Source of the DNA: Oscillospiraceae bacterium
GTDB taxonomy: Bacteria > Bacillota > Clostridia > Oscillospirales > Ruminococcaceae
NCBI GenBank assembly: GCA_017848055.1
Contig: JAGALZ010000006.1
Location: 1-64,000 of the forward strand
Length of the DNA stretch: 64,000 bases
Reading direction: 5' to 3'
The stretch's first letter is position 1. The number at the start of each line of letters is the position of its first letter. The position numbers and the translations under genes were made by a program. The notes under the pieces were generated by a model that was given only the letters and a program-made list of their open reading frames with translations, was not told the origin of the DNA and did not search any database. Positions 9,341-17,672 of this stretch are shown piece by piece.

Positions 9341-10583
9341 GTTTTCCAAAAAGCAAAAGACTGTTCTCTCCTGGTGGTACAAGGGGGCGACAAGCAGCTA
9401 TGACGGCATTATCTGCGACGGTGCGGTAAGGTCGGGAAAAAGCTTTTGCATGTCGGCTTCCTTTATTATATGGGCGATGTCACGCTTTGACAAAATGAGC
9501 TTCGGAATCTGCGGAAAGACAATTTCCTCTCTCAGGAGAAACGTTATCTCGCCGCTTATTCCGTTTATCACGGGGCTTGGTATGGAGGCAAAGGAGCAAC
9601 TCTCTAAAAACACTCTCATCGTTTCCTTCGGCAGAAGGCAGAACACCTTCTACCTTTTTGGTGGAAAGGACGAGGGGTCGGCTTCACTTATTCAGGGTGT
9701 TACCTTAGCGGGAATATACCTTGACGAGGTGGTGCTGATGCCTCGGTCGTTTGTTGAGCAGGCTGTTGCAAGATGCTCGGTTACGGGCTCAAAGCTATGG
9801 TTCAACTGCAACCCTCAGAATCCGTTCCACTGGTTCAAGACCGACTGGATAGACTTAGCACAAAGCAAGAACATTTTATATCTGCACTTTTCGCTTAATG
9901 ACAACCCTTCACTTTCGCCCGACATACGCAAGCGTTATCACACGCTGTATACGGGTGCGTTCTACGAGCGTTTCGTACTGGGACTATGGACGGCGACAAG
10001 CGGCAATGTTTACGAGAACTTCTCACGGGATAAGCATATTTTCAGCGTCCTCCCTGCCGATGCTGAGATTGTGCGATACGCTGTGAGCTGTGACTACGGA
10101 ACTGTAAATCCTTCAAGCTTCGGGCTATGGGCTATAAGTCGTGACGGGAGGGCTTTCCGCATTGATGAATACTACTATGCTTCGAAAACAACGGGTATTC
10201 AGCGCACGGATGAGGAGCATTATGAGGCACTTGAAAGGCTTTGCGAGGGGTACAGCATTGATTCGGTCATATGCGACCCGTCGGCAAGGTCATTTATCGA
10301 GTGCATTCTCAGGCACGGAAGGTTCTCTGTTGTTCCTGCTAAAAACGATGTTCTAAACGGTATAAGAAAGGTAAGCTCGCTTCTTTCGGAGGGGCGGCTT
10401 TTATTCTCGGAAAAGTGCAAGGACACTATAAGAGAATTCTATCTTTACCGCTGGGACGAAAAATGCAAATCCGACACACCTATAAAAGAAAACGACCATG
10501 CGATGGACGACATCCGCTACTTTGCGGTTCATTTCATGGACGACGATGACAGCTTTTACGCCTTGAGCGTTGGTAGGCGATAG
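9318..10583 (+). CDS. Phage terminase large subunit (PBSX-type)
   Basis: About 421 aa. ATG 9318 is chosen; an in-frame GTG lies at 9309, and neither has a strong ribosome site, consistent with translational coupling to the overlapping terS. The ATPase Walker A is DGAVRSGKS (residues 34-42); Walker B is near 'LAGIYLDEVVLM', followed by the 'WFNCNPQNPFHWF' coupling segment. The C-terminal nuclease begins with 'SCDYGTVNPSSFGLW'. It would power DNA translocation into a procapsid. The frame is intact with no disabling changes, which is notable for an island lacking most phage genes. Confidence 0.9.
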   Translation: MRLTRKFKFSKKQKTVLSWWYKGATSSYDGIICDGAVRSGKSFCMSASFIIWAMSRFDKMSFGICGKTISSLRRNVISPLIPFITGLGMEAKEQLSKNTLIVSFGRRQNTFYLFGGKDEGSASLIQGVTLAGIYLDEVVLMPRSFVEQAVARCSVTGSKLWFNCNPQNPFHWFKTDWIDLAQSKNILYLHFSLNDNPSLSPDIRKRYHTLYTGAFYERFVLGLWTATSGNVYENFSRDKHIFSVLPADAEIVRYAVSCDYGTVNPSSFGLWAISRDGRAFRIDEYYYASKTTGIQRTDEEHYEALERLCEGYSIDSVICDPSARSFIECILRHGRFSVVPAKNDVLNGIRKVSSLLSEGRLLFSEKCKDTIREFYLYRWDEKCKSDTPIKENDHAMDDIRYFAVHFMDDDDSFYALSVGRR

Positions 10584-10627
10584 GCGGTTTTCTGTCATCG
10601 GAATTTCTGAGAAAAGGAGGAACCAAT

Positions 10628-11833
10628 ATCATTTCTTTCAGAAAAAAGAAAAATGAGGAGAAGGAATACTCCCCTGCTGTCACCGAAACTGCTGTTGCGG
10701 CAAGGTCGGGCGAGGAAAGTCTTTTTCACCTTTCAGCAAATCCGGCTCACCTGGAATGCTCGCTTTACGAAAACCTCAAGCTGACGGTGCCTGTCATTGA
10801 CGCTTGTATCGGAAAGATTGTAAGACTTGTGGGCAATTTCAGACTTGTTGCAAAGGATGAAAGGCTCCAGGAGAGGCTTGATTATTTCTGCGACAACGTA
10901 AAGGTTAACACATCGGGTTACTCGATAGGCACATTTATTACGACCTATCTGGACAATCTTCTCACCTACGGCAAGGCTGTCGGCGAGATTATCATTGATT
11001 CTCAGAGCGGTGAGCTTTCGGGTCTTGCAAACGCTGACAGCACTCTTCTTCGTGTAAAGAAGGGAAAAAGTCCTTTGGAAGCGAGATACTTTTTGCTTGA
11101 CAGCTCAAACGAGATTGAGCTTACGCACCCTGAGAGAATTTTATGCAGTATGCTTTCGGAGAGTCCGAAGAATCCTGAGGGAGTATCGCTTCTGAGGGGA
11201 CTTCCCTGCTTTTCGGGGCTTTTGTCAAAGATTTACCGCTGTATAGGTCAGAACTTCGACAGAGTCGGAAACGTCAGATACGCTGTTACCTACAAGCCTT
11301 CCTCGGACATCGGCGACAGAGCCTTTGCAAAGGAGCGTGCACAGCAGATTGCCAAGGAATGGGCTGACGGAATGAACAGCGCAAGAAGCGGCTGTGTCAA
11401 GGATTTTGTTGCGGTCGGTGATGTTGATATAAAGGTCATCGGTGCTGACAACCAGATTATTGACACGGAAATTCCCGTGCGTCAGCTTATGCAACAGCTT
11501 ATATCAAAGCTTTCGATTCCACCGTTTCTTTTGGGGCTTAACTGGTCTTCTACCGAGCGAATGAGCACTCAGCAGGTTGACATTCTCACAAGTGAGCTTG
11601 AGTATTACAGACGAATACTGACACCTGTAATCAGAAAAATCGGAAAGACCTTTCTCGCTCTTGAGGGAAGCGACAGCGACCTTGAGGTTGTATGGTCAAA
11701 CATAAATCTTCAGGACGAAACTGAGCTTGCCAAGGCAAGACTTTACAAGGCTCAGGCGGAGGAAATCGAGCTTCGCAACAGAAAAACAAGAGAGGAGGCG
11801 GGTTATGAAGACACAATTCTCGCTCAGCGATGA
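10628..11833 (+). CDS. Phage portal protein, apparent non-AUG start
   Basis: About 401 aa. The open frame extends well upstream of the first conventional codon (GTG 10787), and portal-like sequence continues there. A perfect AAGGAGG ends at 10620, and the only in-frame codons at proper spacing are ATC (10628) and ATT (10631), so translation probably begins at one of these (product M-S-F-R-K-K-K...). The body includes 'VRQLMQQLISKLSIPPFLLGL' region features and 'STERMSTQQVDIL', typical of SPP1/Gp6-like portals. It forms the dodecameric capsid vertex for DNA entry. The C-terminus overlaps the next gene by 29 nt. Confidence 0.8.
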   Translation: MISFRKKKNEEKEYSPAVTETAVAARSGEESLFHLSANPAHLECSLYENLKLTVPVIDACIGKIVRLVGNFRLVAKDERLQERLDYFCDNVKVNTSGYSIGTFITTYLDNLLTYGKAVGEIIIDSQSGELSGLANADSTLLRVKKGKSPLEARYFLLDSSNEIELTHPERILCSMLSESPKNPEGVSLLRGLPCFSGLLSKIYRCIGQNFDRVGNVRYAVTYKPSSDIGDRAFAKERAQQIAKEWADGMNSARSGCVKDFVAVGDVDIKVIGADNQIIDTEIPVRQLMQQLISKLSIPPFLLGLNWSSTERMSTQQVDILTSELEYYRRILTPVIRKIGKTFLALEGSDSDLEVVWSNINLQDETELAKARLYKAQAEEIELRNRKTREEAGYEDTILAQR

Positions 11834-12641
11834 GCTGATGGAAAAGATAAACTCGTTTGCAAGGCGTGAACTTTCAAAGGACGAGGTATACGCATTCCCT
11901 GTAATTCTGTGCGACAACGAAATTGACCGTGACAATGAGAGGTTCTCTGTTGAAGCATTAAAGACACTCTCAGAGCTTTTTGTCGGCAAGACGGGAATTT
12001 TCGACCACAACCCAAAGGGTGAAAACCAGACTGCGAGAATCTTTGATACAGAGATTATGGCCGACAATGACAGAAAGACACAGTCGGGCGAGCCTTACAC
12101 GGCACTTATCGGCAAGGCTTACATGATTCGCACTTCTAAAAACGCAGACCTTATTGCGGAAATCGACGGCGGTATCAAAAAGGAAGTAAGCATAAGCTGC
12201 AGCGTTGCAAAAAAGCTTTGCTCTGTTTGCGGAAAGGACAAGACACAGCAGTCCTGCTCTCACGTAAGGGGTAGAAAATACGCAGGCAAGCTTTGCCACG
12301 TAATTCTTTGCGAGCCTCTGGACGCTTACGAATTCAGCTTTGTTGCTATTCCTGCACAGCGTGGTGCGGGAGTTACAAAGAGCATGGGTGACAGCGGCAG
12401 AGAGTTTATTTTCTCTGACGAGGAGCAGAAAATCCGTGATGCACTTATTGCAAAGGCTTTAAAGCACGGCTTTCTTCTTCAGCCGGTTTTGCCGCTTACT
12501 GAGCTTAAATCCCTGCTCACTCTTTGTGACACAGAAAAGCTGAGGGAAATCTGCGACGGTCTTACAAGGGCTGAAAAATACAGAAGGGCAGCTACCTATT
12601 CACACGAGGAAAATCTCGGAAACAAAATTTACAAGCTTTAA
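11805..12641 (+). CDS. Prohead protease / capsid maturation-like phage protein
   Basis: 278 aa from ATG 11805 (GAGGAGG upstream; an earlier in-frame ATG at 11727 lies deep in the portal gene). It contains 'FPVILCDNEIDRDNERF', 'KTGIFDHNP' and 'EVSISCSVAKKLCSVCGK', then 'CSHVRGRKYAGKLC' and 'AYEFSFVAIPAQRGAGVTKS'. This pattern is familiar from clostridial prophage genes lying between portal and capsid, which act as head-maturation protease with a scaffold-like tail. The CxxC and C-S-H residues could bind a metal. The protease assignment depends on position and overall pattern, so catalytic residues are not claimed. Confidence 0.65.
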   Translation: MKTQFSLSDELMEKINSFARRELSKDEVYAFPVILCDNEIDRDNERFSVEALKTLSELFVGKTGIFDHNPKGENQTARIFDTEIMADNDRKTQSGEPYTALIGKAYMIRTSKNADLIAEIDGGIKKEVSISCSVAKKLCSVCGKDKTQQSCSHVRGRKYAGKLCHVILCEPLDAYEFSFVAIPAQRGAGVTKSMGDSGREFIFSDEEQKIRDALIAKALKHGFLLQPVLPLTELKSLLTLCDTEKLREICDGLTRAEKYRRAATYSHEENLGNKIYKL

Positions 12642-12658
12642 TATTTGGAGGTAAAAAT

Positions 12659-13624
12659 ATGTACAACGAAATCAGACTTGAAAAATCACTTTACAGCATC
12701 GGCGGAAAGACATTCACTCAGGCACTCACAGCACTTGACCCTGACGAAAACTACCAGGGCACAGAGCTTTCCTCTCTTGACGCTTTTGAAAGACAGCTCA
12801 AGCGTTTTGATATCAAGGTAAGCGGAGAAAACTGCGACAGAGTTGAAAAGTTCTTCACAACTGCTGAAACTGCAGTTCTGTTCCCTGAATATGTAAGAAG
12901 AGCTATCAAGCAGGGCATGGACAATGCAAGCATTCTTCCTTGCATCACAGCGGCTGTCGGCTATACTGACGGCATTGACTTCAGAGGTCTTACTATCACA
13001 TCCGACGATATGACAACAACCGCTCAGGGCGAAGCTCTTCCTGAAACAACCTGCGCACTTGCTTCCTCTGCTACTGAGGTAAAGAAGTTCGGCAGAAAAC
13101 TTTCCTGCACTTACGAATCCATCAGAAAGCAGCGCATTGAGGCTCTCACAGTAGTTCTCAAGAATGTTGGTGCATCTATTGCAAGACACATCAATCTCGA
13201 GGCTGTTAATGTTCTTTCTCAGGGTGCAAAGACAAGCTCTATCGCAGGAGCAACTGTTGCTTACTCTGACCTTGCTGCATTCTGGGCATCACTCCCACAG
13301 TATGACATGACAACTATCGTTACTTCTCCTGCTGTTATGGCGGACATTCTTGCTCTTGACGAGATGAAGTACTGCGTAAACGACTTTATGGCATCCGGCA
13401 GAGTTGTTACTCCTTACGGTGTTACAATCGTAAAGTGCTCAAATCTTGACGGTGACAAGCTTATCGGTCTTGATAACACATGCGCACTTGAGAGCGTTTT
13501 TGCAACAGACGTTATCGTGGACTTTGACAAGCTTATGTCCACACAGTGCGAGGAAATTGCTTGCAGCGTTATGGTTGGCTTCTCAAAGGTTGCTTCTGAC
13601 GCTGTCGCTGTAATGAACGCTTAA
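12659..13624 (+). CDS. Phage major capsid protein (HK97-like)
   Basis: 321 aa; GGAGG lies seven bases before ATG 12659. It follows the protease-like gene and has the usual capsid layout: a charged N-terminal region (about 1-95) followed by a beta-rich body with 'LPCITAAVGYTDGIDFRGL', a spine-like helix 'VVLKNVGASIARHINLEAVN' and a C-terminal 'VMVGFSKVASDAVAVMNA'. It forms the icosahedral shell. The codon choice looks like that of the neighbouring chromosomal genes and the frame is intact. The HK97 fold is inferred from order and composition. Confidence 0.75.
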   Translation: MYNEIRLEKSLYSIGGKTFTQALTALDPDENYQGTELSSLDAFERQLKRFDIKVSGENCDRVEKFFTTAETAVLFPEYVRRAIKQGMDNASILPCITAAVGYTDGIDFRGLTITSDDMTTTAQGEALPETTCALASSATEVKKFGRKLSCTYESIRKQRIEALTVVLKNVGASIARHINLEAVNVLSQGAKTSSIAGATVAYSDLAAFWASLPQYDMTTIVTSPAVMADILALDEMKYCVNDFMASGRVVTPYGVTIVKCSNLDGDKLIGLDNTCALESVFATDVIVDFDKLMSTQCEEIACSVMVGFSKVASDAVAVMNA

Positions 13625-13650
13625 ACAACAACACATCTGATACGAAGGGA

Positions 13651-14001
13651 GTGACGGGTATTTATACTTTTGACAAGCAGAAAATCATCCGCCTCGTTTG
13701 CTCACTTTCACACACTCACAAGGAGGACTCACAGATAGTCTGTGAGGCTTGCGACTACGCCTGCGGCTATCTTGGCTCTATTCTGAAGAGAGAGCCGCAG
13801 ACCTCTGAGGAGGCTTCCCTTTGCGAATGGGCTGCTATGGCGATTGCTGTTAACGAGGTTGCAAGACTTCAGAGCAGCTTAAATAGCGGCGATAGCAGCG
13901 TTGACACGGAGGCATCAAAGAAGCTTCTGGAGGGAGCACTTCACCGTCTGGAGCCGCTTATCGGGCCGCAGGATTTCTTCTTCGAGGGGGTAAACGGCTG
14001 A
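13651..14001 (+). CDS. Head-tail connector-like small protein (phage island)
   Basis: 116 aa if started at GTG 13651, but the ribosome site AAGGGAG (13645-13651) overlaps that GTG. The ATT at 13660 is correctly spaced and would give M-Y-T-F-D-K-Q-K..., a second probable non-AUG start in this cluster. The protein is mostly helical, cysteine-bearing ('IVCEACDYACGYLG'), and sits where phages encode the gp6/gp15-like adaptor that seals the portal. No family is recognised by sequence alone. Confidence 0.6.
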   Translation: MTGIYTFDKQKIIRLVCSLSHTHKEDSQIVCEACDYACGYLGSILKREPQTSEEASLCEWAAMAIAVNEVARLQSSLNSGDSSVDTEASKKLLEGALHRLEPLIGPQDFFFEGVNG

Positions 14002-14002
14002 T

Positions 14003-14404
14003 ATGGGAATTAAACAGCAGACGAAAAATCAGCTTTACGCCAACGGATTTATGGTGTTTGACGGCTTTAGCGACAAGGAGATAGCTGTTGCGAAAAAACA
14101 GCTTTTCGCTTTTGTTTACAGCGGCGAGGGCGAGGGTGAGATTACTCTCAACGACCTTTCGGGTGAAAGATATCGTCTTAGAAAACACAGTCTTGTCATT
14201 GATGCATACTCAGACAGCTGCAGTGTTTTATCCTTAGATGAGGCGATAAACAGTTTTGTCAGAGAGCTGAGCTACACAGGAGAGCTGTTTATCACGAAAG
14301 TAAAGCTTTCTTCCCCCGACGAGGACAAGGTTCATTCACGCTACAGGAGAAAGCTGTGTATTACGGCAAACGAGCTTATCTGTGAGGGGAAGGTGGAGGC
14401 ATAA
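14003..14404 (+). CDS. Uncharacterised phage-island protein (tail/completion position)
   Basis: 133 aa, soluble, starting at ATG 14003 directly after the preceding stop. The sequence is beta-rich in the middle ('GEGEITLNDLSGERYRLRK') and ends with basic 'SRYRRKLCITANELICEG'. Its place between connector and tail genes suggests a head-tail joining or tail-completion role. I do not recognise the family. Its stop overlaps the next start (ATAATG). Confidence 0.5.
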   Translation: MGIKQQTKNQLYANGFMVFDGFSDKEIAVAKKQLFAFVYSGEGEGEITLNDLSGERYRLRKHSLVIDAYSDSCSVLSLDEAINSFVRELSYTGELFITKVKLSSPDEDKVHSRYRRKLCITANELICEGKVEA

Positions 14405-14739
14405 TGACAAAACGTGAGATAGAGTTTTCATTCGGAGGGCACAAGCTCACGGCATACGATTATTCAATCGTTATGCAGGACAGAATCAGCCGCACTCCTC
14501 TTGCAAACGGAAGCATAAGGACGACTGTTGCGGGAAAATCCATGACCACCGTAACCGTGAAGGGACTTCTCCCCTGCGGCAGAATTTCGCAATTTTACAG
14601 CGCATTTTCTACTCTCATAGGCAAGTCAGGTCAGGTTATCACGATTGACGGGCACACTATGTCGGCAGTTCTCGATAAATACGAGCTTATGCCTTACGAT
14701 GAACCCGGACTTATACAGTTTACACTTACCTTACACTAA
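14404..14739 (+). CDS. Uncharacterised phage-island protein (tail-like)
   Basis: 111 aa, beta-rich and soluble, with start overlapping the previous stop. 'FGGHKLTAYDYSIVMQDRIS' and 'GSIRTTVAGKSMTTVTVKG' resemble the plain beta-sandwich style of small tail proteins, but no family can be named. Tight coupling on both sides shows it belongs to the same transcription unit. Confidence 0.5.
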   Translation: MTKREIEFSFGGHKLTAYDYSIVMQDRISRTPLANGSIRTTVAGKSMTTVTVKGLLPCGRISQFYSAFSTLIGKSGQVITIDGHTMSAVLDKYELMPYDEPGLIQFTLTLH

Positions 14740-14753
14740 GGGAGGGACGGCTT

Positions 14754-15683
14754 TTGGATTTTAAGATAACACTCGTTATGAAAAGCGGACAGAGTGTTGA
14801 TTTCACTACAATTATGAATCTTACATTCACTAAGGAAAGATACACTTCGCACACGCTTCTTTCGGGAAAATTCATAAGCGATAAGCTTTACTCAGAGGTG
14901 CGAAGCGTAGCGCTTTACATTAACGGCAAGGAATATCATTACGGTATTCCTGACAAGCTTGAATACAACTATTGTGACGGAATGGGCGTTTACAGCTTCT
15001 CCTCAAGGGGCTACAGCTGTGCACTTTCCTACAACCAGCTGACTCCGGGGCTTTACTCGGATGTGACCATTTCATCGCTTCTGCAGTCAAACATTCTTCT
15101 GCCTTACGTCAGCTACGAAGAAACGACAAGTCCTATAAACTACGTTTTTGTCAAGGACAACGACACAATGTGGGACGCTGCGTGTGCGTTTTCGAGAAAG
15201 TATGCAGGTGATTACCCATACATTTACGGTGCAAACACAGTGAGGGTGACAAGGGCAACCCTTGCAGACAAGGTTATCGCTTCATCCAATATTGTCAGCA
15301 TTTCCCAGGGGCAGGATTACACAAAGATGATTTCTGACCTTCACATGCGTGACTTAAACGGAGAATACAACACCTACAACCTTACAAACTACAAGGCATT
15401 CGAGCGAAGCGTTACACGTCACAGACACATAAGCTTTGACAGACAATGGCTTAGTGAACCTGACGAGGCAATGCAGAGTGTACTCGACTACTCGATGAGG
15501 GGCATGCGATATAAAAAGGTATGCTACTGCGGATTTTCGGGTGAGGAGCTGAGGCAACCGGTATCTGCATCTTCAAGCGGAATCGAGATTGCGTCTGATG
15601 AAATCTCAAAGCTTATGCTGAAGGTTTCCCCTGAGGGAGTTTTCACTACACTCTGGTTCTACGAGGACGGCTATACTGACTGA
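14754..15683 (+). CDS. Tail hub / baseplate-like protein (XkdQ/gpD-like)
   Basis: 309 aa. The start is TTG 14754 behind GGGAGGG, giving M-D-F-K-I-T-L. The order 'VALYINGKEYHYGIPDKL', a domain with 'VTISSLLQSNI', then 'TMWDAACAFSRKYAG' and 'YIYGANTVRVT' resembles contractile-tail hub proteins of the XkdQ/gene D type, in which a LysM-like 'W...A..F' segment connects to the spike. It is the last gene of the island; no tape measure, tube, sheath, spike or fibre gene follows. Confidence 0.55.
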   Translation: MDFKITLVMKSGQSVDFTTIMNLTFTKERYTSHTLLSGKFISDKLYSEVRSVALYINGKEYHYGIPDKLEYNYCDGMGVYSFSSRGYSCALSYNQLTPGLYSDVTISSLLQSNILLPYVSYEETTSPINYVFVKDNDTMWDAACAFSRKYAGDYPYIYGANTVRVTRATLADKVIASSNIVSISQGQDYTKMISDLHMRDLNGEYNTYNLTNYKAFERSVTRHRHISFDRQWLSEPDEAMQSVLDYSMRGMRYKKVCYCGFSGEELRQPVSASSSGIEIASDEISKLMLKVSPEGVFTTLWFYEDGYTD

Positions 15684-15695
15684 TTACTTTCCCCT

Positions 15696-15734
15696 GCGGC
15701 TGTCGGCAAAGAGATTTGTCGGCAGCCGTTTTTT
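15696..15734 (+). terminator. Terminator ending the phage-derived island
   Basis: CGGCTGTCGGCA and TGTCGGCAGCCG form a 12-bp stem with wobbles, followed by TTTTTT, 13 nt after the hub-like gene stop. Confidence 0.8.
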
Positions 15735-15826
15735 ATGCGATTTTTAGGCGGTTTGAAGGTGTCTTGATAAATTAGCCAAAAAGCTGTTGTGTGATTTGTA
15801 ACTTATGCCAAAGTTATGTTATTTTC

Positions 15827-15855
15827 TTGACAAAATAACCGCAATGTATTATAGT
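15827..15855 (+). promoter_or_regulatory. Sigma-A promoter for the CobU-like/pilT pair
   Basis: TTGACA (15827-15832), 17-nt spacer, TATAGT (15850-15855), 36 nt before the start at 15892. Confidence 0.75.
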
Positions 15856-15891
15856 TAATATATAATACTTAATACAATAAGGGGGATTAGT

Positions 15892-16434
15892 ATGTCCACT
15901 ATCACAGTAGTAACAGGCGGTGCTGCCAGCGGTAAGACACGTTGGGCTATCAACTACTTTGCGACCTGCGACAATGTTCTTTACATTCACACAGGTGCGA
16001 AGCTTTCTGAGGACATTAAAAGACGAATTGAATTCAACAACACCAAAAACGACGTTCTTTGGGAGATTCTCGACGACGTTAATGACCCCTGCAGTCTTAT
16101 AAAAGACCACAAGTTCTTCATTTTCGACGGTCTTGTTTCCTATACAAAGAAGGTTCTTGCTGCCGAATGTGACGACGTTGCAAATATGCCTTACGAGCAG
16201 AAGAAGAAGATTGAGGCAAAGATTATTGCTGATGTTCAGGGCATGATGTCTGACGTTGAAAAGCTCAAGGGCGACATGGTTATTGTTACTGTTGAGACAG
16301 GCTTCTCTATCACTCCTGATGACCCTTATCAGGCTGTTCTTAGAGAAATTGTAGGTACTGTAAACCAGCGTATTGCAAATATCGCTCAGGAAGTTTATCT
16401 CTCCACAAGCGGTATCCAGTTTAAAATCAAGTAA
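15892..16434 (+). CDS. CobU-like P-loop protein (adenosylcobinamide kinase fold)
   Basis: 180 aa, the usual CobU length. The P-loop GGAASGKT spans residues 9-16, the late segment 'VETGFSITPDDPYQAVLREI' plus 'VNQRIANIAQEVYLSTSGI' matches the conserved C-terminal half of CobU, and it ends 'QFKIK'. True CobU phosphorylates adenosylcobinamide and then transfers GMP for cobalamin assembly. No other cobalamin gene lies nearby, and the CobU P-loop residue order differs (AAS for ARS), so the substrate may be different. It is followed 20 nt later by pilT under the same promoter. Confidence 0.6.
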   Translation: MSTITVVTGGAASGKTRWAINYFATCDNVLYIHTGAKLSEDIKRRIEFNNTKNDVLWEILDDVNDPCSLIKDHKFFIFDGLVSYTKKVLAAECDDVANMPYEQKKKIEAKIIADVQGMMSDVEKLKGDMVIVTVETGFSITPDDPYQAVLREIVGTVNQRIANIAQEVYLSTSGIQFKIK

Positions 16435-16454
16435 TCTTTGGGAGGAAAGCGACT

Positions 16455-17537
16455 ATGTCATTTACAGTTGAAGATTTAATTTCATTTGCAAGAGAGCAGA
16501 AGGCATCTGACATTCATCTTACAGTCGGTGCACCTACTGTTTTCAGAATCAACGGTAAGCTTGAAAGACTTGAGGACATTGAGGACGAGGTTGTTAACAG
16601 AACCATTCTTTCGATGCTTTCAGCTGAGCAGGAGAAGCGTCTGCATGCAGGCGAGGACATTGACTTCTCATTTGAGACCTCTGATGGTTCAAGACAGAGA
16701 GTTAACGTATTCCGTCAGAGCGGCAAGATTGCAGCTTCCATCCGTCTTCTCAACTCAAAGGTACCTTCCTTTGGTGAACTCGGACTTCCTACAAAGCTTC
16801 TTACTGACCTTTGCACACTTCAGAAGGGACTTATCCTTGTAACAGGTGCTACCGGTAGCGGTAAGTCAACAACAATGGCTGCTATGGTAAACCACATCAA
16901 CAAGACACGTCCTGTACATATTCTTACAATCGAAGACCCTATCGAGTACAAGTACGCTCCGAGCATGGCAACCATTCACCAGAGAGAGGTTGGCGAAGAT
17001 GTATCCACATTTGACGGAGCACTCAGAAGTGCACTTCGTGAAGACCCTGACGTTATTCTCATCGGAGAAATGAGAGACTACGAGACAATTTCTCTTGCTA
17101 TCACAGCTGCTGAAACAGGACATCTTGTTATTGCATCTCTCCATACTACCAACGCTCCGCAGACAATCGACAGAATCATTGACGTATTCCCTACAAACTC
17201 TCAGGGACAGGTTCGTTCACAGCTTTCACAGCTTCTCAAGGCTGTTATCTCTCAGGTTCTCGTACCTACAAGAGATGGCAAGGGCAGAGTTGCTGCACTT
17301 GAAATCCTTCTCGGAAGCGACGCTGTTGCTAACATGATTCGTACAGAGAAGGGTCACCAGCTCCCATCACTTATGACAAACTCCAAGTCAGGAATGTGTC
17401 TGATGAACGACAGCTTGAAGCGTCTTTTCCAGACAGGAAAGATTTCCCGTGCAGATGCGCTTGAATACTCACCTAACAGACCTGGTCTTGAAGAGGTTAT
17501 CGGTGCTGTTGCTGCTATGCCGGGTCTTGATGACTAA
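16455..17537 (+). CDS. pilT: PilT-type twitching/retraction ATPase
   Basis: 360 aa, standard PilT length. It shows Walker A GATGSGKST (131-139), the Asp box 'ILTIEDPIEY', Walker B 'VILIGEMRD' (near 200), the His box 'LVIASLHTTNA' and the PilT hallmark 'AIRTEKxHQ'-like 'IRTEKGHQLPSL'. These hexameric ATPases depolymerise type IV pili at the inner face of the membrane. No pilin, PilB, PilC or peptidase gene is present in the window, so this copy is separated from any pilus operon here. Confidence 0.93.
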   Translation: MSFTVEDLISFAREQKASDIHLTVGAPTVFRINGKLERLEDIEDEVVNRTILSMLSAEQEKRLHAGEDIDFSFETSDGSRQRVNVFRQSGKIAASIRLLNSKVPSFGELGLPTKLLTDLCTLQKGLILVTGATGSGKSTTMAAMVNHINKTRPVHILTIEDPIEYKYAPSMATIHQREVGEDVSTFDGALRSALREDPDVILIGEMRDYETISLAITAAETGHLVIASLHTTNAPQTIDRIIDVFPTNSQGQVRSQLSQLLKAVISQVLVPTRDGKGRVAALEILLGSDAVANMIRTEKGHQLPSLMTNSKSGMCLMNDSLKRLFQTGKISRADALEYSPNRPGLEEVIGAVAAMPGLDD

Positions 17538-17561
17538 CAAACACACGCAAAAAACACTTGC

Positions 17562-17592
17562 GGCCGTGCATTTGCACAGCCGCTTATTTTTA
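17562..17592 (+). terminator. Terminator after pilT
   Basis: GCGGC...GCCGC with inner GTGC-ATTT-GCAC, then TTATTTTT. A second stem, ATGCCCT...AGGGCAT, lies directly after it at about 17592-17619. Confidence 0.75.
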
Positions 17593-17619
17593 TGCCCTCT
17601 CAGATTTAAAAGGGCATAA

Positions 17620-17660
17620 AAACGCCCACTGCGCAAGCGTTTGAGCTTTGCAGTGGGCGG
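17620..17660 (-). terminator. Terminator after the sugar isomerase gene
   Basis: CGCCCACTGC and GCAGTGGGCG form a perfect 10-bp stem; on the minus strand it is followed by a T-bearing tail, ending the convergent gene at 17673. Confidence 0.7.
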
Positions 17661-17672
17661 TGTTTTTTGCGA

